Assembly (NCBI GenBank): GCA_022736595.1
Contig: DZDC01000064.1
Location: 1-13,455, forward strand
Direction of reading: 5' to 3'
DNA: 13,455 nt
From: Draconibacterium orientale
GTDB lineage: Bacteria; Bacteroidota; Bacteroidia; Bacteroidales; UBA1556
The number at the start of each line of letters is the position of its first letter. The stretch's first letter is position 1. The notes under the pieces were generated by a model, which was given only the letters and a program-made list of their open reading frames with translations, had not been told where the DNA came from and searched no databases. The position numbers and the translations under genes were made by a program. This document shows positions 6,674-13,455 of this stretch, one piece after another.

Positions 6674-7309
6674 ATGCGTTTTTACACCCTATTTCTCATT
6701 CTAATTTTAAGTCTTGGAGTCCATCTACAAGCTCAAGTGCGCAACGTAAGTTGCAAAAATCAACACACCCCTAAATGGTACTTCACTCCCTATGTCGCGT
6801 TGGGTAGCTTAGACTATAATTATGGATTAAATCACACGGTTTATGATGCTGATAGCGTGAATCATCCTATTGAGCAAGGCCAGATGATTTCACCAGCGTT
6901 TGGTTTTCATGTGGTGAATATTCAAGAATCGTTTCGAATGGGCGCAGGAGGTGAGTTGCAGGGTGTTTATGGAAAAACCAGTAATGGAGTTAGCACTAAC
7001 GATCAAACGCTGCACAATGCAAAACTCTATTTACGTTTAGAATACCGCATTTACGAAGGCATGACCACCGATGTGGGCTTCTATGCCGATGGAGGAGCCT
7101 TCAAAACCTTTGGAAGTGTAGGGAAAGACAACAATTTTGGAGCCTTTGGCAAGTTGGGGATCTTCACAAATTTTGTAACTGAAGGCAACAGCTCTGTCCT
7201 TGTAGGCATTGATTATCAATATAATACCTTTACAAACACCATAGGCTCAGGCCTTTCACATCATGTTATGAAAGGACTAAGCCTCAACGTGGGATATCGA
7301 ATTTGGTAA
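6674..7309 (+). CDS. Small outer-membrane beta-barrel candidate
   Basis: This 211-residue protein has a clear signal peptide (MRFYTLFLILILSLGVHLQA, cut near residue 20 before Gln). The mature part alternates polar and hydrophobic/aromatic residues in likely transmembrane strands, such as WYFTPYVALGSLDYNYG, AKLYLRLEYRIY, TDVGFYADGGAF, VLVGIDYQY and LSLNVGYRIW. It ends in an aromatic residue (Trp211), as outer-membrane barrels do. The number of candidate strands suggests an 8-strand barrel of OmpX/OmpW size. No enzymatic motif is visible and I cannot name the family. It is the last gene of the operon, 11 bp after the thioredoxin gene. Its TAA stop (7307-7309) touches the stop codon of the convergent citF gene, leaving no space for a terminator between them. 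Confidence 0.75.
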   Translation: MRFYTLFLILILSLGVHLQAQVRNVSCKNQHTPKWYFTPYVALGSLDYNYGLNHTVYDADSVNHPIEQGQMISPAFGFHVVNIQESFRMGAGGELQGVYGKTSNGVSTNDQTLHNAKLYLRLEYRIYEGMTTDVGFYADGGAFKTFGSVGKDNNFGAFGKLGIFTNFVTEGNSSVLVGIDYQYNTFTNTIGSGLSHHVMKGLSLNVGYRIW

Positions 7310-8875
7310 TTATTGCTTAATCTTTCTAATGGAATCTAAGACCGTTCCATCCACCCATTTCACAATGGCCACCACCTCGTCTTCAAATTGAGGATTTTGA
7401 GGTTTACCGCAAATGGCTTCTGCCTCTGCTTGTAATTCCTCAATGGTTTTTATAGGCAAATTACTATTCTTGGCTTTTTCAATTAAATCGGTTCGTAAGG
7501 GATTAATGGCAATACCTCTTTCGGTAACAATTACGTCAATCAATTCGCCTGGTCCGCAAAGGGTAGTCACTTCATCCCTAATTACAGGTATTCTGTCGCG
7601 AAACAAGGGAATAGGAAGAATCACTGTTTTTCCAAAAAGGCAATTTTGCCAACCTCCAATTCCGTGCAATAAATAACCGTCGGAATGAGTCACCACATTG
7701 GCATTGAAGTTAACATCCACTTCGGTAGCCCCTAAAATCACCACATCCACCATGGAAGCAAAATTTCCTTTTCCGTGGTAATTGTAGCTTGTAAATGGGC
7801 TTGAAGGCACATGGTTTGAATTTTCGCGAATGCTTCGCACCCCTTCCATATCAAAGGTTTGTCCATCGATGATGTAATCGATAATTCCGTCTTCGAGCAT
7901 CTTCACCGGATATTGATTGCTCCCAGCCCTGACGAAACGGGCTTTCCACTGGTTTTTGCGGAGTATTTCATCGAAATAAATACCGATGCTTAAAGAAGTA
8001 CCCCCCGCTCCTGCTTGATAGCTAAAACCATCATAAATAAGACCTGTAGCTTCACAAAATTTGGCAGTAAGTTCAGCAATGAGTAAGCGATCTGGACTTT
8101 TGGTCACGGCGGTGGTTCCGCTCACGATTTTTGAGGCATCGCCTACCTTTTCCACTTTCACCGTAAAATCCACATAATTGCCTTGAATTTGCCAAGGGTA
8201 GCAAGGAAATGGAACCAAATTATCGGTAACCACAATCACTTTATCGGCATATTGTGAGTCAGCCAATGCAAAGCCTAAAACACCTGAGGCAGCAGGCCCG
8301 TTCACTCCATTGGCATTTCCAAAGCTATCGGCTGATGAAGCTGCAATCACAGCGATGTCAATATGAACCTCGCCATCCTGTACTGCCTGGTAACGCCCAC
8401 CATGCGAGCGCAAAATACCAATTCCTTTCATTCCGCCTTGGCTTGTAAATTTGCCCAAAGCACCATTCATACTGCCTTCAATCCTATTGATGGTGCCATC
8501 CTCAAGGTATTTTATTAAAGGTTCGTGACAAGGAAATGAGGCCGATGGATACCATCGTAAATCTTTTATTCCCATTTCGTGAGCGATATCAAATATTTGA
8601 TTACTAACGATATCTCCATTACGAAAATGGTGATGGGTAGAAATGGTCATCCCATCCTTGAAGCCAGCTTGGATAAGGGCTTCTTTTAAGCTTGGGACAA
8701 GTTTATTTCCATCCTCTGGGAAGTCGGCACAACTTTCTAAAGGAGGGCCATATCTACGTCCAGTAGGTTTAAATTTTCCAACGCCCAAATAGGGAATTTG
8801 AGCTTCGCCATTCACTTCGGTAGGAACACTGCGGCCAGCAGCATTGATTACCATATTTAGTTTTTTGTTTGTCAT
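7310..8875 (-). CDS. citF: Citrate lyase alpha subunit (citrate:acetyl-ACP transferase)
   Basis: This is a 521-residue protein. CitF exchanges the acetyl group on the carrier protein for citrate, forming citryl-ACP, which CitE then cleaves to oxaloacetate and acetyl-ACP. Motifs that line up with E. coli CitF from memory are DGMTISTHHHFRNGD (75-89), RSHGGRYQAVQDGEVHIDIA (156-175), SFGNANG (184-190), QAGAGGTSLS (287-296), the VTHSDG region (395-400), and TERGIAINPLR (451-461). It is a full-length member of the CoA-transferase-like fold, cytosolic, with no signal peptide. I chose ATG 8875, 4 bp after the citDE stop; an in-frame TTG at 8893 overlaps citDE and an in-frame ATG at 8854 is a possible alternative, since family members usually start just before NAAGR. 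It is cotranscribed with citDE. Related citramalate lyases cannot be excluded from sequence alone. Confidence 0.9.
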   Translation of the reverse strand: MTNKKLNMVINAAGRSVPTEVNGEAQIPYLGVGKFKPTGRRYGPPLESCADFPEDGNKLVPSLKEALIQAGFKDGMTISTHHHFRNGDIVSNQIFDIAHEMGIKDLRWYPSASFPCHEPLIKYLEDGTINRIEGSMNGALGKFTSQGGMKGIGILRSHGGRYQAVQDGEVHIDIAVIAASSADSFGNANGVNGPAASGVLGFALADSQYADKVIVVTDNLVPFPCYPWQIQGNYVDFTVKVEKVGDASKIVSGTTAVTKSPDRLLIAELTAKFCEATGLIYDGFSYQAGAGGTSLSIGIYFDEILRKNQWKARFVRAGSNQYPVKMLEDGIIDYIIDGQTFDMEGVRSIRENSNHVPSSPFTSYNYHGKGNFASMVDVVILGATEVDVNFNANVVTHSDGYLLHGIGGWQNCLFGKTVILPIPLFRDRIPVIRDEVTTLCGPGELIDVIVTERGIAINPLRTDLIEKAKNSNLPIKTIEELQAEAEAICGKPQNPQFEDEVVAIVKWVDGTVLDSIRKIKQ

Positions 8876-8879
8876 AATT

Positions 8880-10109
8880 CTAATTTTGCTCAAAAGTTGT
8901 TTTCCAATTTTCCGAAATCACACCGAGTTTAATCGCCGTTTGAAGGGTGTTTTGAGCCCTTTTCACTACGGGTGCGTCTATCATTTTAGTTCCTAAACTC
9001 ACCACACCATGACCTTGTGAAATGGCCAAATCAAAAGCCATTATGATCCGTTGTGCTTTAAGAATTTCTTTGGATTCAGGAGCATAGTTTTGATGAATCA
9101 CTTCGATCTGGCGCGGATGAATGCAGCCCATACCGTCAAAACCAAGTCGTTTCGACTGTTGCACATTTCGAGCAAGTGCTTCCATATCCGACACATCAGA
9201 AAATACCGAATCAATGGGTTGAATGCCAGCAGCTCGACAAGCATTGACCACCGCAGAACGAGCATAAAAAGATTCGGTACCCTCTTCGGTTCTTAGCGTT
9301 CCAATGTCAGCGGTATAATCTTCCAAACCAATGGCCATGGCCACCACATTGGGAGATGCACTGGCAATTTCGTAGGCTTTAATCACGCCGAGGGCCGATT
9401 CCACGATGGGCATTAGCCAAATAGCATATTTGAAGCCCGTTTGTTGTTGTAGCGCATTGATTTTATTATTGACTTCACGAATTTGAAGTGCCGACTCGCA
9501 TTTGGGAATCAAGATGAGATTTACATGGTGTGATACAATAAATTCAAGATCATGAAGTCCTGCTGGAATTTGATTGATACGAACCATTCGTTCGGTTTGA
9601 TAAAAATCGACATTTCTCAAGGCATTGCGTACTATAAAACGGGCTTCATATTTCTTTTCGGGAGCCACGGCATCTTCGAGGTCTAAAATTACACCATCGG
9701 GTTTATGAAGCCCAGCATTAATCATCATACTTGGGGTATTGCCAGGCAAATAAAGACGGGAAAAACGGGAACGTTCTTTGGAACTTTCAAGCTTATTTTG
9801 GGGAAGAACAGGAAGTAGAAATTCTGCCTTTACATCATAAACCCTTTTGATAGCAGCCTCGATGCGAGCCGCAATTACCCAAGGCAAAGCGCCTGCATCT
9901 TCGAGTTTAAGCTTTATGTCGGAGATCAAAAAATGATCGAGTATATCTTGTACAAGTTTAAGAATCGATTCGCCATACATCACCGCTACCTTCGACTTGA
10001 TATCAAGTTGTCTGCCGCCTTGGCTGGTGTATTCTACTTCCACTCTGCAATCGGAGCGAACCTTATCGCCAAAGTTTCCGAGTACACATTTTTGTTCCAA
10101 ATTTTCCAT
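8880..10109 (-). CDS. citE: Citrate lyase CitD-CitE fusion (acyl carrier plus beta subunit)
   Basis: One 409-residue chain carries two subunits that are normally separate. Residues 1 to about 100 are CitD: the DKVRSDCRVEVE strand places Ser19 where CitD carries the phosphoribosyl-dephospho-CoA group, and DAGALPWVIAARIEAAIKR (71-89) matches the conserved DKGAL...RARxEA segment. After a short linker (~101-113), residues 114-409 are CitE of the HpcH/HpaI aldolase superfamily: RLYLPGN (118-124), DLEDAV (143-148), VRIN with Arg177, VESALG with the metal-binding Glu237, GLEDYTADIGT (261-271), and GMGCIHPRQIEVIH (326-339). CitE splits citryl-ACP to oxaloacetate and acetyl-ACP. The fusion fixes a 1:1 ratio of carrier to lyase. 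No citC, citG or citX gene, needed to build and acetylate the prosthetic group, lies in the window. ATG 10109 follows an A/T-rich leader with a good -7 element. Confidence 0.9.
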   Translation of the reverse strand: MENLEQKCVLGNFGDKVRSDCRVEVEYTSQGGRQLDIKSKVAVMYGESILKLVQDILDHFLISDIKLKLEDAGALPWVIAARIEAAIKRVYDVKAEFLLPVLPQNKLESSKERSRFSRLYLPGNTPSMMINAGLHKPDGVILDLEDAVAPEKKYEARFIVRNALRNVDFYQTERMVRINQIPAGLHDLEFIVSHHVNLILIPKCESALQIREVNNKINALQQQTGFKYAIWLMPIVESALGVIKAYEIASASPNVVAMAIGLEDYTADIGTLRTEEGTESFYARSAVVNACRAAGIQPIDSVFSDVSDMEALARNVQQSKRLGFDGMGCIHPRQIEVIHQNYAPESKEILKAQRIIMAFDLAISQGHGVVSLGTKMIDAPVVKRAQNTLQTAIKLGVISENWKTTFEQN

Positions 10110-10134
10110 AAAAAGGGTTTATTAAATTTCTCAA

Positions 10135-10169
10135 CAAAGATAAAAAATGTTGGTTTTGTAACACACAAA
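10135..10169 (-). promoter_or_regulatory. Putative promoter of the citrate lyase operon
   Basis: Read on the minus strand, TATCTTTG (10142-10135) fits the Bacteroidota -7 consensus TAnnTTTG exactly, and a TTTG -33 element (10169-10166) lies 23 bp upstream. The -7 box is about 25 bp ahead of the citDE ATG. The -33 element falls in the U-tract of the upstream gene's terminator, so the two signals overlap. No operator or riboswitch is evident. Confidence 0.45.
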
Positions 10170-10196
10170 AATGCCCCAACTTTTTAGTTGAGGCAT
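10166..10196 (-). terminator. Intrinsic terminator of the beta-propeller gene
   Basis: On the minus strand, AUGCC-U-CAACU pairs with AGUUG-G-GGCAU: an 11-bp stem with one U-G wobble and an AAAA loop, followed by a run of U. It begins about 25 nt after the stop codon at 10222. Read on the plus strand the central pair becomes a C/A mismatch, so it is directional and serves the minus-strand gene. Confidence 0.8.
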
Positions 10197-10221
10197 CTCA
10201 ATATTTTAAAGGGAAATACTC

Positions 10222-13065
10222 TTAATTCTTAATGAATTTTTGGGTTGCAGTCTGCGATCCGGCTTTCAACTGAAGAATATAAGCTCCTGCTTTAAGGTCG
10301 CTGATTTCAAGTCGTTGTGAAACTTGTCCTGCGGATTTTGTACCTAGGTTTTGAGAACTGATCAATCGACCGCGAATGTCATAAATATTAACGATGGCAG
10401 TTTCTGATTGTGAGAGCACAAAGTCAACATTGATAAAACCATTGGCAGGATTTGGGAACAAATTCATACTGGATTTGAGTACGAATTTATTTTGAGAAAT
10501 GGGTTCGGTGCTCAAATAATTGATAGAAGTAAAAATACCACGACCGTGAGTTGCAGCATAGACTTGACCATAGTTATATACACCAGGATAGGTTTGAACC
10601 AAAGGATTTCCATTGTCTATGGTTACCGTTTGACGCCAAGGCAAGCTTGAGGTTTGCTGAGCCAACATATAAACTGGAACCATTGGATCAATACCATTAT
10701 TTACTTGAGCCCAAACCGGATTTGCTGCAGCGATATTATCGGTGGCATACATTCCGTGCTCGGTACCAATGATAACGGTATTGGAGTTGTTTAATGGTAT
10801 CAAGGAAGCATAAACAGGTAAATCTTGCGTTAAATTTCCAAGTTTAGCGGTAAAAGTTGGGTTGCTACCAGCTGCATTATTTGAATAATAAATATGTTGA
10901 TTGCCAGTTCCACCAAGGGTTACTATAACTTTATTTTTATCCGAAGGATCGATGGAAATAGATGAAATTATTTGAGTAAAGCTAAAGATTGTAGTATCTG
11001 AAACCAAATAGTTAGCCCCTCCAAAATGGGCAGTGCTAGTATCTTGAGCCTGAAGTAGGTTGGTTAAACGCTTAAGACTTGAACCAGTGGTATAATATAA
11101 AGCATCACCATCTGAAGATATTTTCATATTTACTATAGCACCCCCAGAGGTATTTTTAGAAACCAAATACCATTCAGGAGTAATCACAGCAAAATAAAGC
11201 GCATGTTTGGTCATGTAGATGCCAGCACCCGTTCCAATAAAGAAGCGGCTTTGTACTTTATCCATTACCCTAAGAGAATCGCCTTTAACCACTGCGCTGG
11301 GCAAGGTAAATTGGAAGGGATAAAAATTATTCTTTTTACTACGAGCGTCCACTGCGGTATTTGCTGGATAATCTTGATCAGCCACATAATCCACTGAATC
11401 GATACTATTTGGGAAGTTAGTAGTTTCCCAAAGCAAGCAAGGAGTCACAAATACACCAGAAAGGCCTGCGTTCATATTGGCATTATAAAACTCATTAGCG
11501 CTGGTACTGGGATTAGTTGGATCCTGAAATGTAACTCCATAATCGTTGGAGCGAGCTACATTACCATAATAAATAGAGGCAAAAATCACTTTCTGATTTA
11601 AGGTAGAAGCCGCAGCCCATCCACCATCACCCCCTCGAACTTTAAAGGCTTGTTTAGGATCGTTTCCTGTTAAGCTTAAAAACTGAGTACCATTGTCTTG
11701 TGTACCTGCAATGGCACCACCATTGGCATAAGGAGCTACTGAATAAAATTGAGTTACATTGAAATTTTTGTTAATGGTAGCGAAGCTATTGCCACCATCG
11801 ATAGTTTTACTAATACCACCATCGGTTCCTTGGTAAAAGATATTGGCATTGGTGGGATGTTGCGCATAAACATGTTGGTCGGCATGCACGTAAATGCTTG
11901 AAGTTTGATCCGCATTCCACATGGTAATGCGCGTCCAACTGAAAGGGGTATTGTCAGAAATCTTAACCCCTTTCCACATATCAATTCCACCTACGTAAAC
12001 GATATCTGAATTGGTTTTATGCACCATGGCCACATTGTCGTACCAGCCTTGGTTATTGGGACCAAATAAGTTGAAGGAGGTAGTTCCACCCAAGCCAATT
12101 TGTGTCCAAGTGGCACCAAAATCTGTGGTTCGATAAACCCCAGCAAATCCACCTGAAGAGTTAGCCATAACAGCATAAACCACACTTGGATTAGAAGGAG
12201 CTATAGCCACTTCAATACGGTTCAGGTTGGAAGTAGGAAGTGATCCACCAGGATTCCATGTGTTGCCATCGGTGGTTAAATAGACAATATTACTTGAAGC
12301 AGCAACAACATTATTACCCACCGCTTTTACATCTTTAAAAGCACCTGCCTTGGCTTGAGCCCAATTGGCACCATTATCGATGCTAGTTTTAAGTCCGTTG
12401 GAAGTAGCCGCATAAACTTTACCGTTGGCATCCACAGCAATACGATTAATAAGTTTCCAAGATTCGGTGGTAGAAAGCACTGCAAAATCGTTAGAACCAG
12501 CTGCTTTACGATAAATTCCTAGACCATAAGATCCTGAGTTATAGTTGGTATTACTAGCATTGGCTAAACCTTCTCCGGTGCCCACATAAATATCGCCATT
12601 GGGAGCTTGAGCGATGCAAGAAACTGCAATATTTCCGGCCAAAGTTACTTGAGTCCATGATTGACCTCCTGTGGTACTTTTCCATAATCCACCAGCAACT
12701 CCTCCAGCATACATCAATTGAGTGTTGTCTTTATCAATCAGCAATGCTCTAATTCTACCACCCACATTATTGGGACCCATTTCTTGCCACTGCAAATTAA
12801 CTGCTTTTGATGCATCAATGGTGGTAACAAACTTACGAGCGCGAAGTAGCGCATCAAAATCGATTTCTCCGGTAACAGAATTAGCTTTTAGCATGTGATA
12901 ATACTTAGCTGCACCTTCAAAACGCATTGCTTTTAACTTGCGCTTTTCGATCATTTTCTTGTCAAGATCGCTAAGAGGCTCGGATTGATTCATCCAAAAA
13001 TAGGCTCCAAAAGCCGACAATGCAGCCACAGTGAGAATCCCTAAATAAAGTTTTGTTTTGTTCAT
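10222..13065 (-). CDS. BNR/sortilin-type beta-propeller protein with T9SS type A sorting domain
   Basis: This 947-residue protein is exported by the type IX system. A hydrophobic segment (about 7-25) acts as a Sec signal or anchor; I see no clear cleavage site. Residues 27-90 are a helical, charged stretch. From MGPNNVGGRIRAL (~96) onward come beta-propeller blades with Asp-box motifs: STTGGQSW (130-137), SIDNGANW (228-235), TTDGNTW (264-270), TTDFGATW (313-320) and TIDGGNSF (421-428). HADQHVYAQHP (394-404), TDGGIS and TQDNGT also appear; these belong to large BNR proteins of Bacteroidota that resemble GH74 and VPS10 propellers. The last 80 residues (868-947) are a classic sorting domain: LFPNPANG, INVDFVLS, IYDIRGRL, LKAGAYILQL, then QKFIKN. 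The mature protein should be surface-bound or released. The substrate is unknown, and a hydrolase activity should not be assumed. It is monocistronic, with its own promoter and terminator. Confidence 0.88.
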   Translation of the reverse strand: MNKTKLYLGILTVAALSAFGAYFWMNQSEPLSDLDKKMIEKRKLKAMRFEGAAKYYHMLKANSVTGEIDFDALLRARKFVTTIDASKAVNLQWQEMGPNNVGGRIRALLIDKDNTQLMYAGGVAGGLWKSTTGGQSWTQVTLAGNIAVSCIAQAPNGDIYVGTGEGLANASNTNYNSGSYGLGIYRKAAGSNDFAVLSTTESWKLINRIAVDANGKVYAATSNGLKTSIDNGANWAQAKAGAFKDVKAVGNNVVAASSNIVYLTTDGNTWNPGGSLPTSNLNRIEVAIAPSNPSVVYAVMANSSGGFAGVYRTTDFGATWTQIGLGGTTSFNLFGPNNQGWYDNVAMVHKTNSDIVYVGGIDMWKGVKISDNTPFSWTRITMWNADQTSSIYVHADQHVYAQHPTNANIFYQGTDGGISKTIDGGNSFATINKNFNVTQFYSVAPYANGGAIAGTQDNGTQFLSLTGNDPKQAFKVRGGDGGWAAASTLNQKVIFASIYYGNVARSNDYGVTFQDPTNPSTSANEFYNANMNAGLSGVFVTPCLLWETTNFPNSIDSVDYVADQDYPANTAVDARSKKNNFYPFQFTLPSAVVKGDSLRVMDKVQSRFFIGTGAGIYMTKHALYFAVITPEWYLVSKNTSGGAIVNMKISSDGDALYYTTGSSLKRLTNLLQAQDTSTAHFGGANYLVSDTTIFSFTQIISSISIDPSDKNKVIVTLGGTGNQHIYYSNNAAGSNPTFTAKLGNLTQDLPVYASLIPLNNSNTVIIGTEHGMYATDNIAAANPVWAQVNNGIDPMVPVYMLAQQTSSLPWRQTVTIDNGNPLVQTYPGVYNYGQVYAATHGRGIFTSINYLSTEPISQNKFVLKSSMNLFPNPANGFINVDFVLSQSETAIVNIYDIRGRLISSQNLGTKSAGQVSQRLEISDLKAGAYILQLKAGSQTATQKFIKN

Positions 13066-13144
13066 ATCTAAATATCAATGTATTAGGTAAAAGTGCATAT
13101 CAATAAATCAAGAGGCCTAAAGTAGTTTATTTTTTAATAATAGC

Positions 13145-13160
13145 ACCCCCTTTGAGGGGT
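13145..13160. repeat. Short CCCC/GGGG hairpin in the leader of the propeller gene
   Basis: ACCCC and GGGGT form a 5-bp stem around a 6-nt loop. It resembles the hairpin at 8-21. It would lie within the 5' leader if the promoter at 13169-13203 is used, so an effect on the transcript is possible but not shown. Confidence 0.4.
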
Positions 13161-13168
13161 TTAAACAC

Positions 13169-13203
13169 CAAATTTATCGAATATTCTATTGAAAAAAAGC
13201 AAA
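13169..13203 (-). promoter_or_regulatory. Putative promoter of the beta-propeller gene
   Basis: On the minus strand, TAAATTTG (13176-13169) fits TAnnTTTG, with a TTTG element (13203-13200) 23 bp upstream, the same spacing as the citrate lyase promoter. This implies a leader of about 95-100 nt before ATG 13065. The region is AT-rich, so chance matches are possible. Confidence 0.35.
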
Positions 13204-13455
13204 AGACATCAAATATATAGCTTCTTTCCAATCCATCGTTTCATAAAACATAATTACAATTGGTATAATTTGCTTAACCAAGAAAAAAAACGATATCCTT
13301 ATGTTAACGAGCAAATTATCCTCTTTAATAAACAGAGACCGTTGCAAAATTATCTAAAATATAAGATTTTAACTTTTTTGACTTCAAGCTTTGTCGTTGA
13401 CGAAAAATTTCAATCCTCATTAACAATAGGTTAACTCCGGTTTAACCCGAATTAA

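Larger units (their letters stand above)
13066..13455. other. AT-rich right flank without a supported gene
   Basis: This is the upstream region of the beta-propeller gene. A plus-strand frame from a TTG at 13189 to 13434 gives 81 Lys/Asn/Tyr/Phe-rich residues with no domain pattern, no ATG start and the composition of AT-rich spacer, so I do not call it. A small hairpin (GGTTAA...TTAACC, 13429-13434/13442-13447) lies at the edge. I see nothing else I can support. Confidence 0.45.

Noticed and set aside
8876..8893. TTG start for citF inside citDE
   Set aside because: ATG 8875 gives a normal 4-bp spacing, and the extra six residues have no counterpart in the family as I recall it.
13189..13434. 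81-codon plus-strand frame in the right flank
   Set aside because: It has a TTG start only, AT-rich spacer composition and no recognisable domain, and it overlaps the likely promoter of the minus-strand gene.
13429..13447. GGTTAA/TTAACC hairpin as a terminator
   Set aside because: It has no following U-tract and no gene on the plus strand ending nearby, and the window ends before its context can be seen.

Overview
The window looks like chromosomal DNA of a Bacteroidota bacterium. The evidence is a protein ending in a type IX secretion (T9SS) type A sorting domain, an outer-membrane TPR/PD40/OmpA protein of the PorE kind, a TlpA-like periplasmic thioredoxin protein, a peptidase of family M64, A-rich leaders without clear Shine-Dalgarno sites, and TAnnTTTG-type -7 promoter elements. 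There are no rRNA or tRNA genes, CRISPR arrays or phage genes that I can see.

Region 1 (1-1180) is decayed accessory DNA. The first ~30 codons and last ~85 codons of what I take to be a large restriction-modification-type protein are joined by an internal deletion. The N-terminal piece is interrupted by a 96-bp MITE-like insertion (344-439) flanked by a perfect 8-bp target duplication. Further downstream are short dispersed hairpins, two small tandem repeats and a coding-like stretch broken by two in-frame TAA codons. Region 2 (1181-1762) is an intact pentapeptide-repeat gene that resembles the Qnr/McbG type.

Region 3 (1900-7309) is a tight four-gene plus-strand operon with gaps of 7, 4 and 11 bp. 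It encodes an M64 zinc metallopeptidase, a TPR/PD40/regulatory-domain/OmpA protein, a two-domain protein with a CxxC thioredoxin C-terminus, and a small outer-membrane beta-barrel candidate. All four carry export signals, so this is an envelope module; its common purpose is unknown.

Region 4 (7310-10109, minus strand) encodes citrate lyase. CitD (acyl carrier) and CitE (lyase, beta) are fused in one polypeptide, followed 4 bp later by CitF (alpha, transferase). The accessory genes citC, citG and citX are not in the window. The citF stop codon directly abuts the stop codon of the convergent operon, with no bases between them.

Region 5 (10222-13065, minus strand) is a single gene for a 947-residue BNR/sortilin-type beta-propeller protein with a T9SS C-terminal domain. 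It ends at a strong intrinsic terminator just upstream of the citrate lyase promoter. The right flank (13066-13455) is AT-rich and appears non-coding, with a likely promoter and small hairpins.

All family assignments come from reading motifs by eye; no database search was possible.
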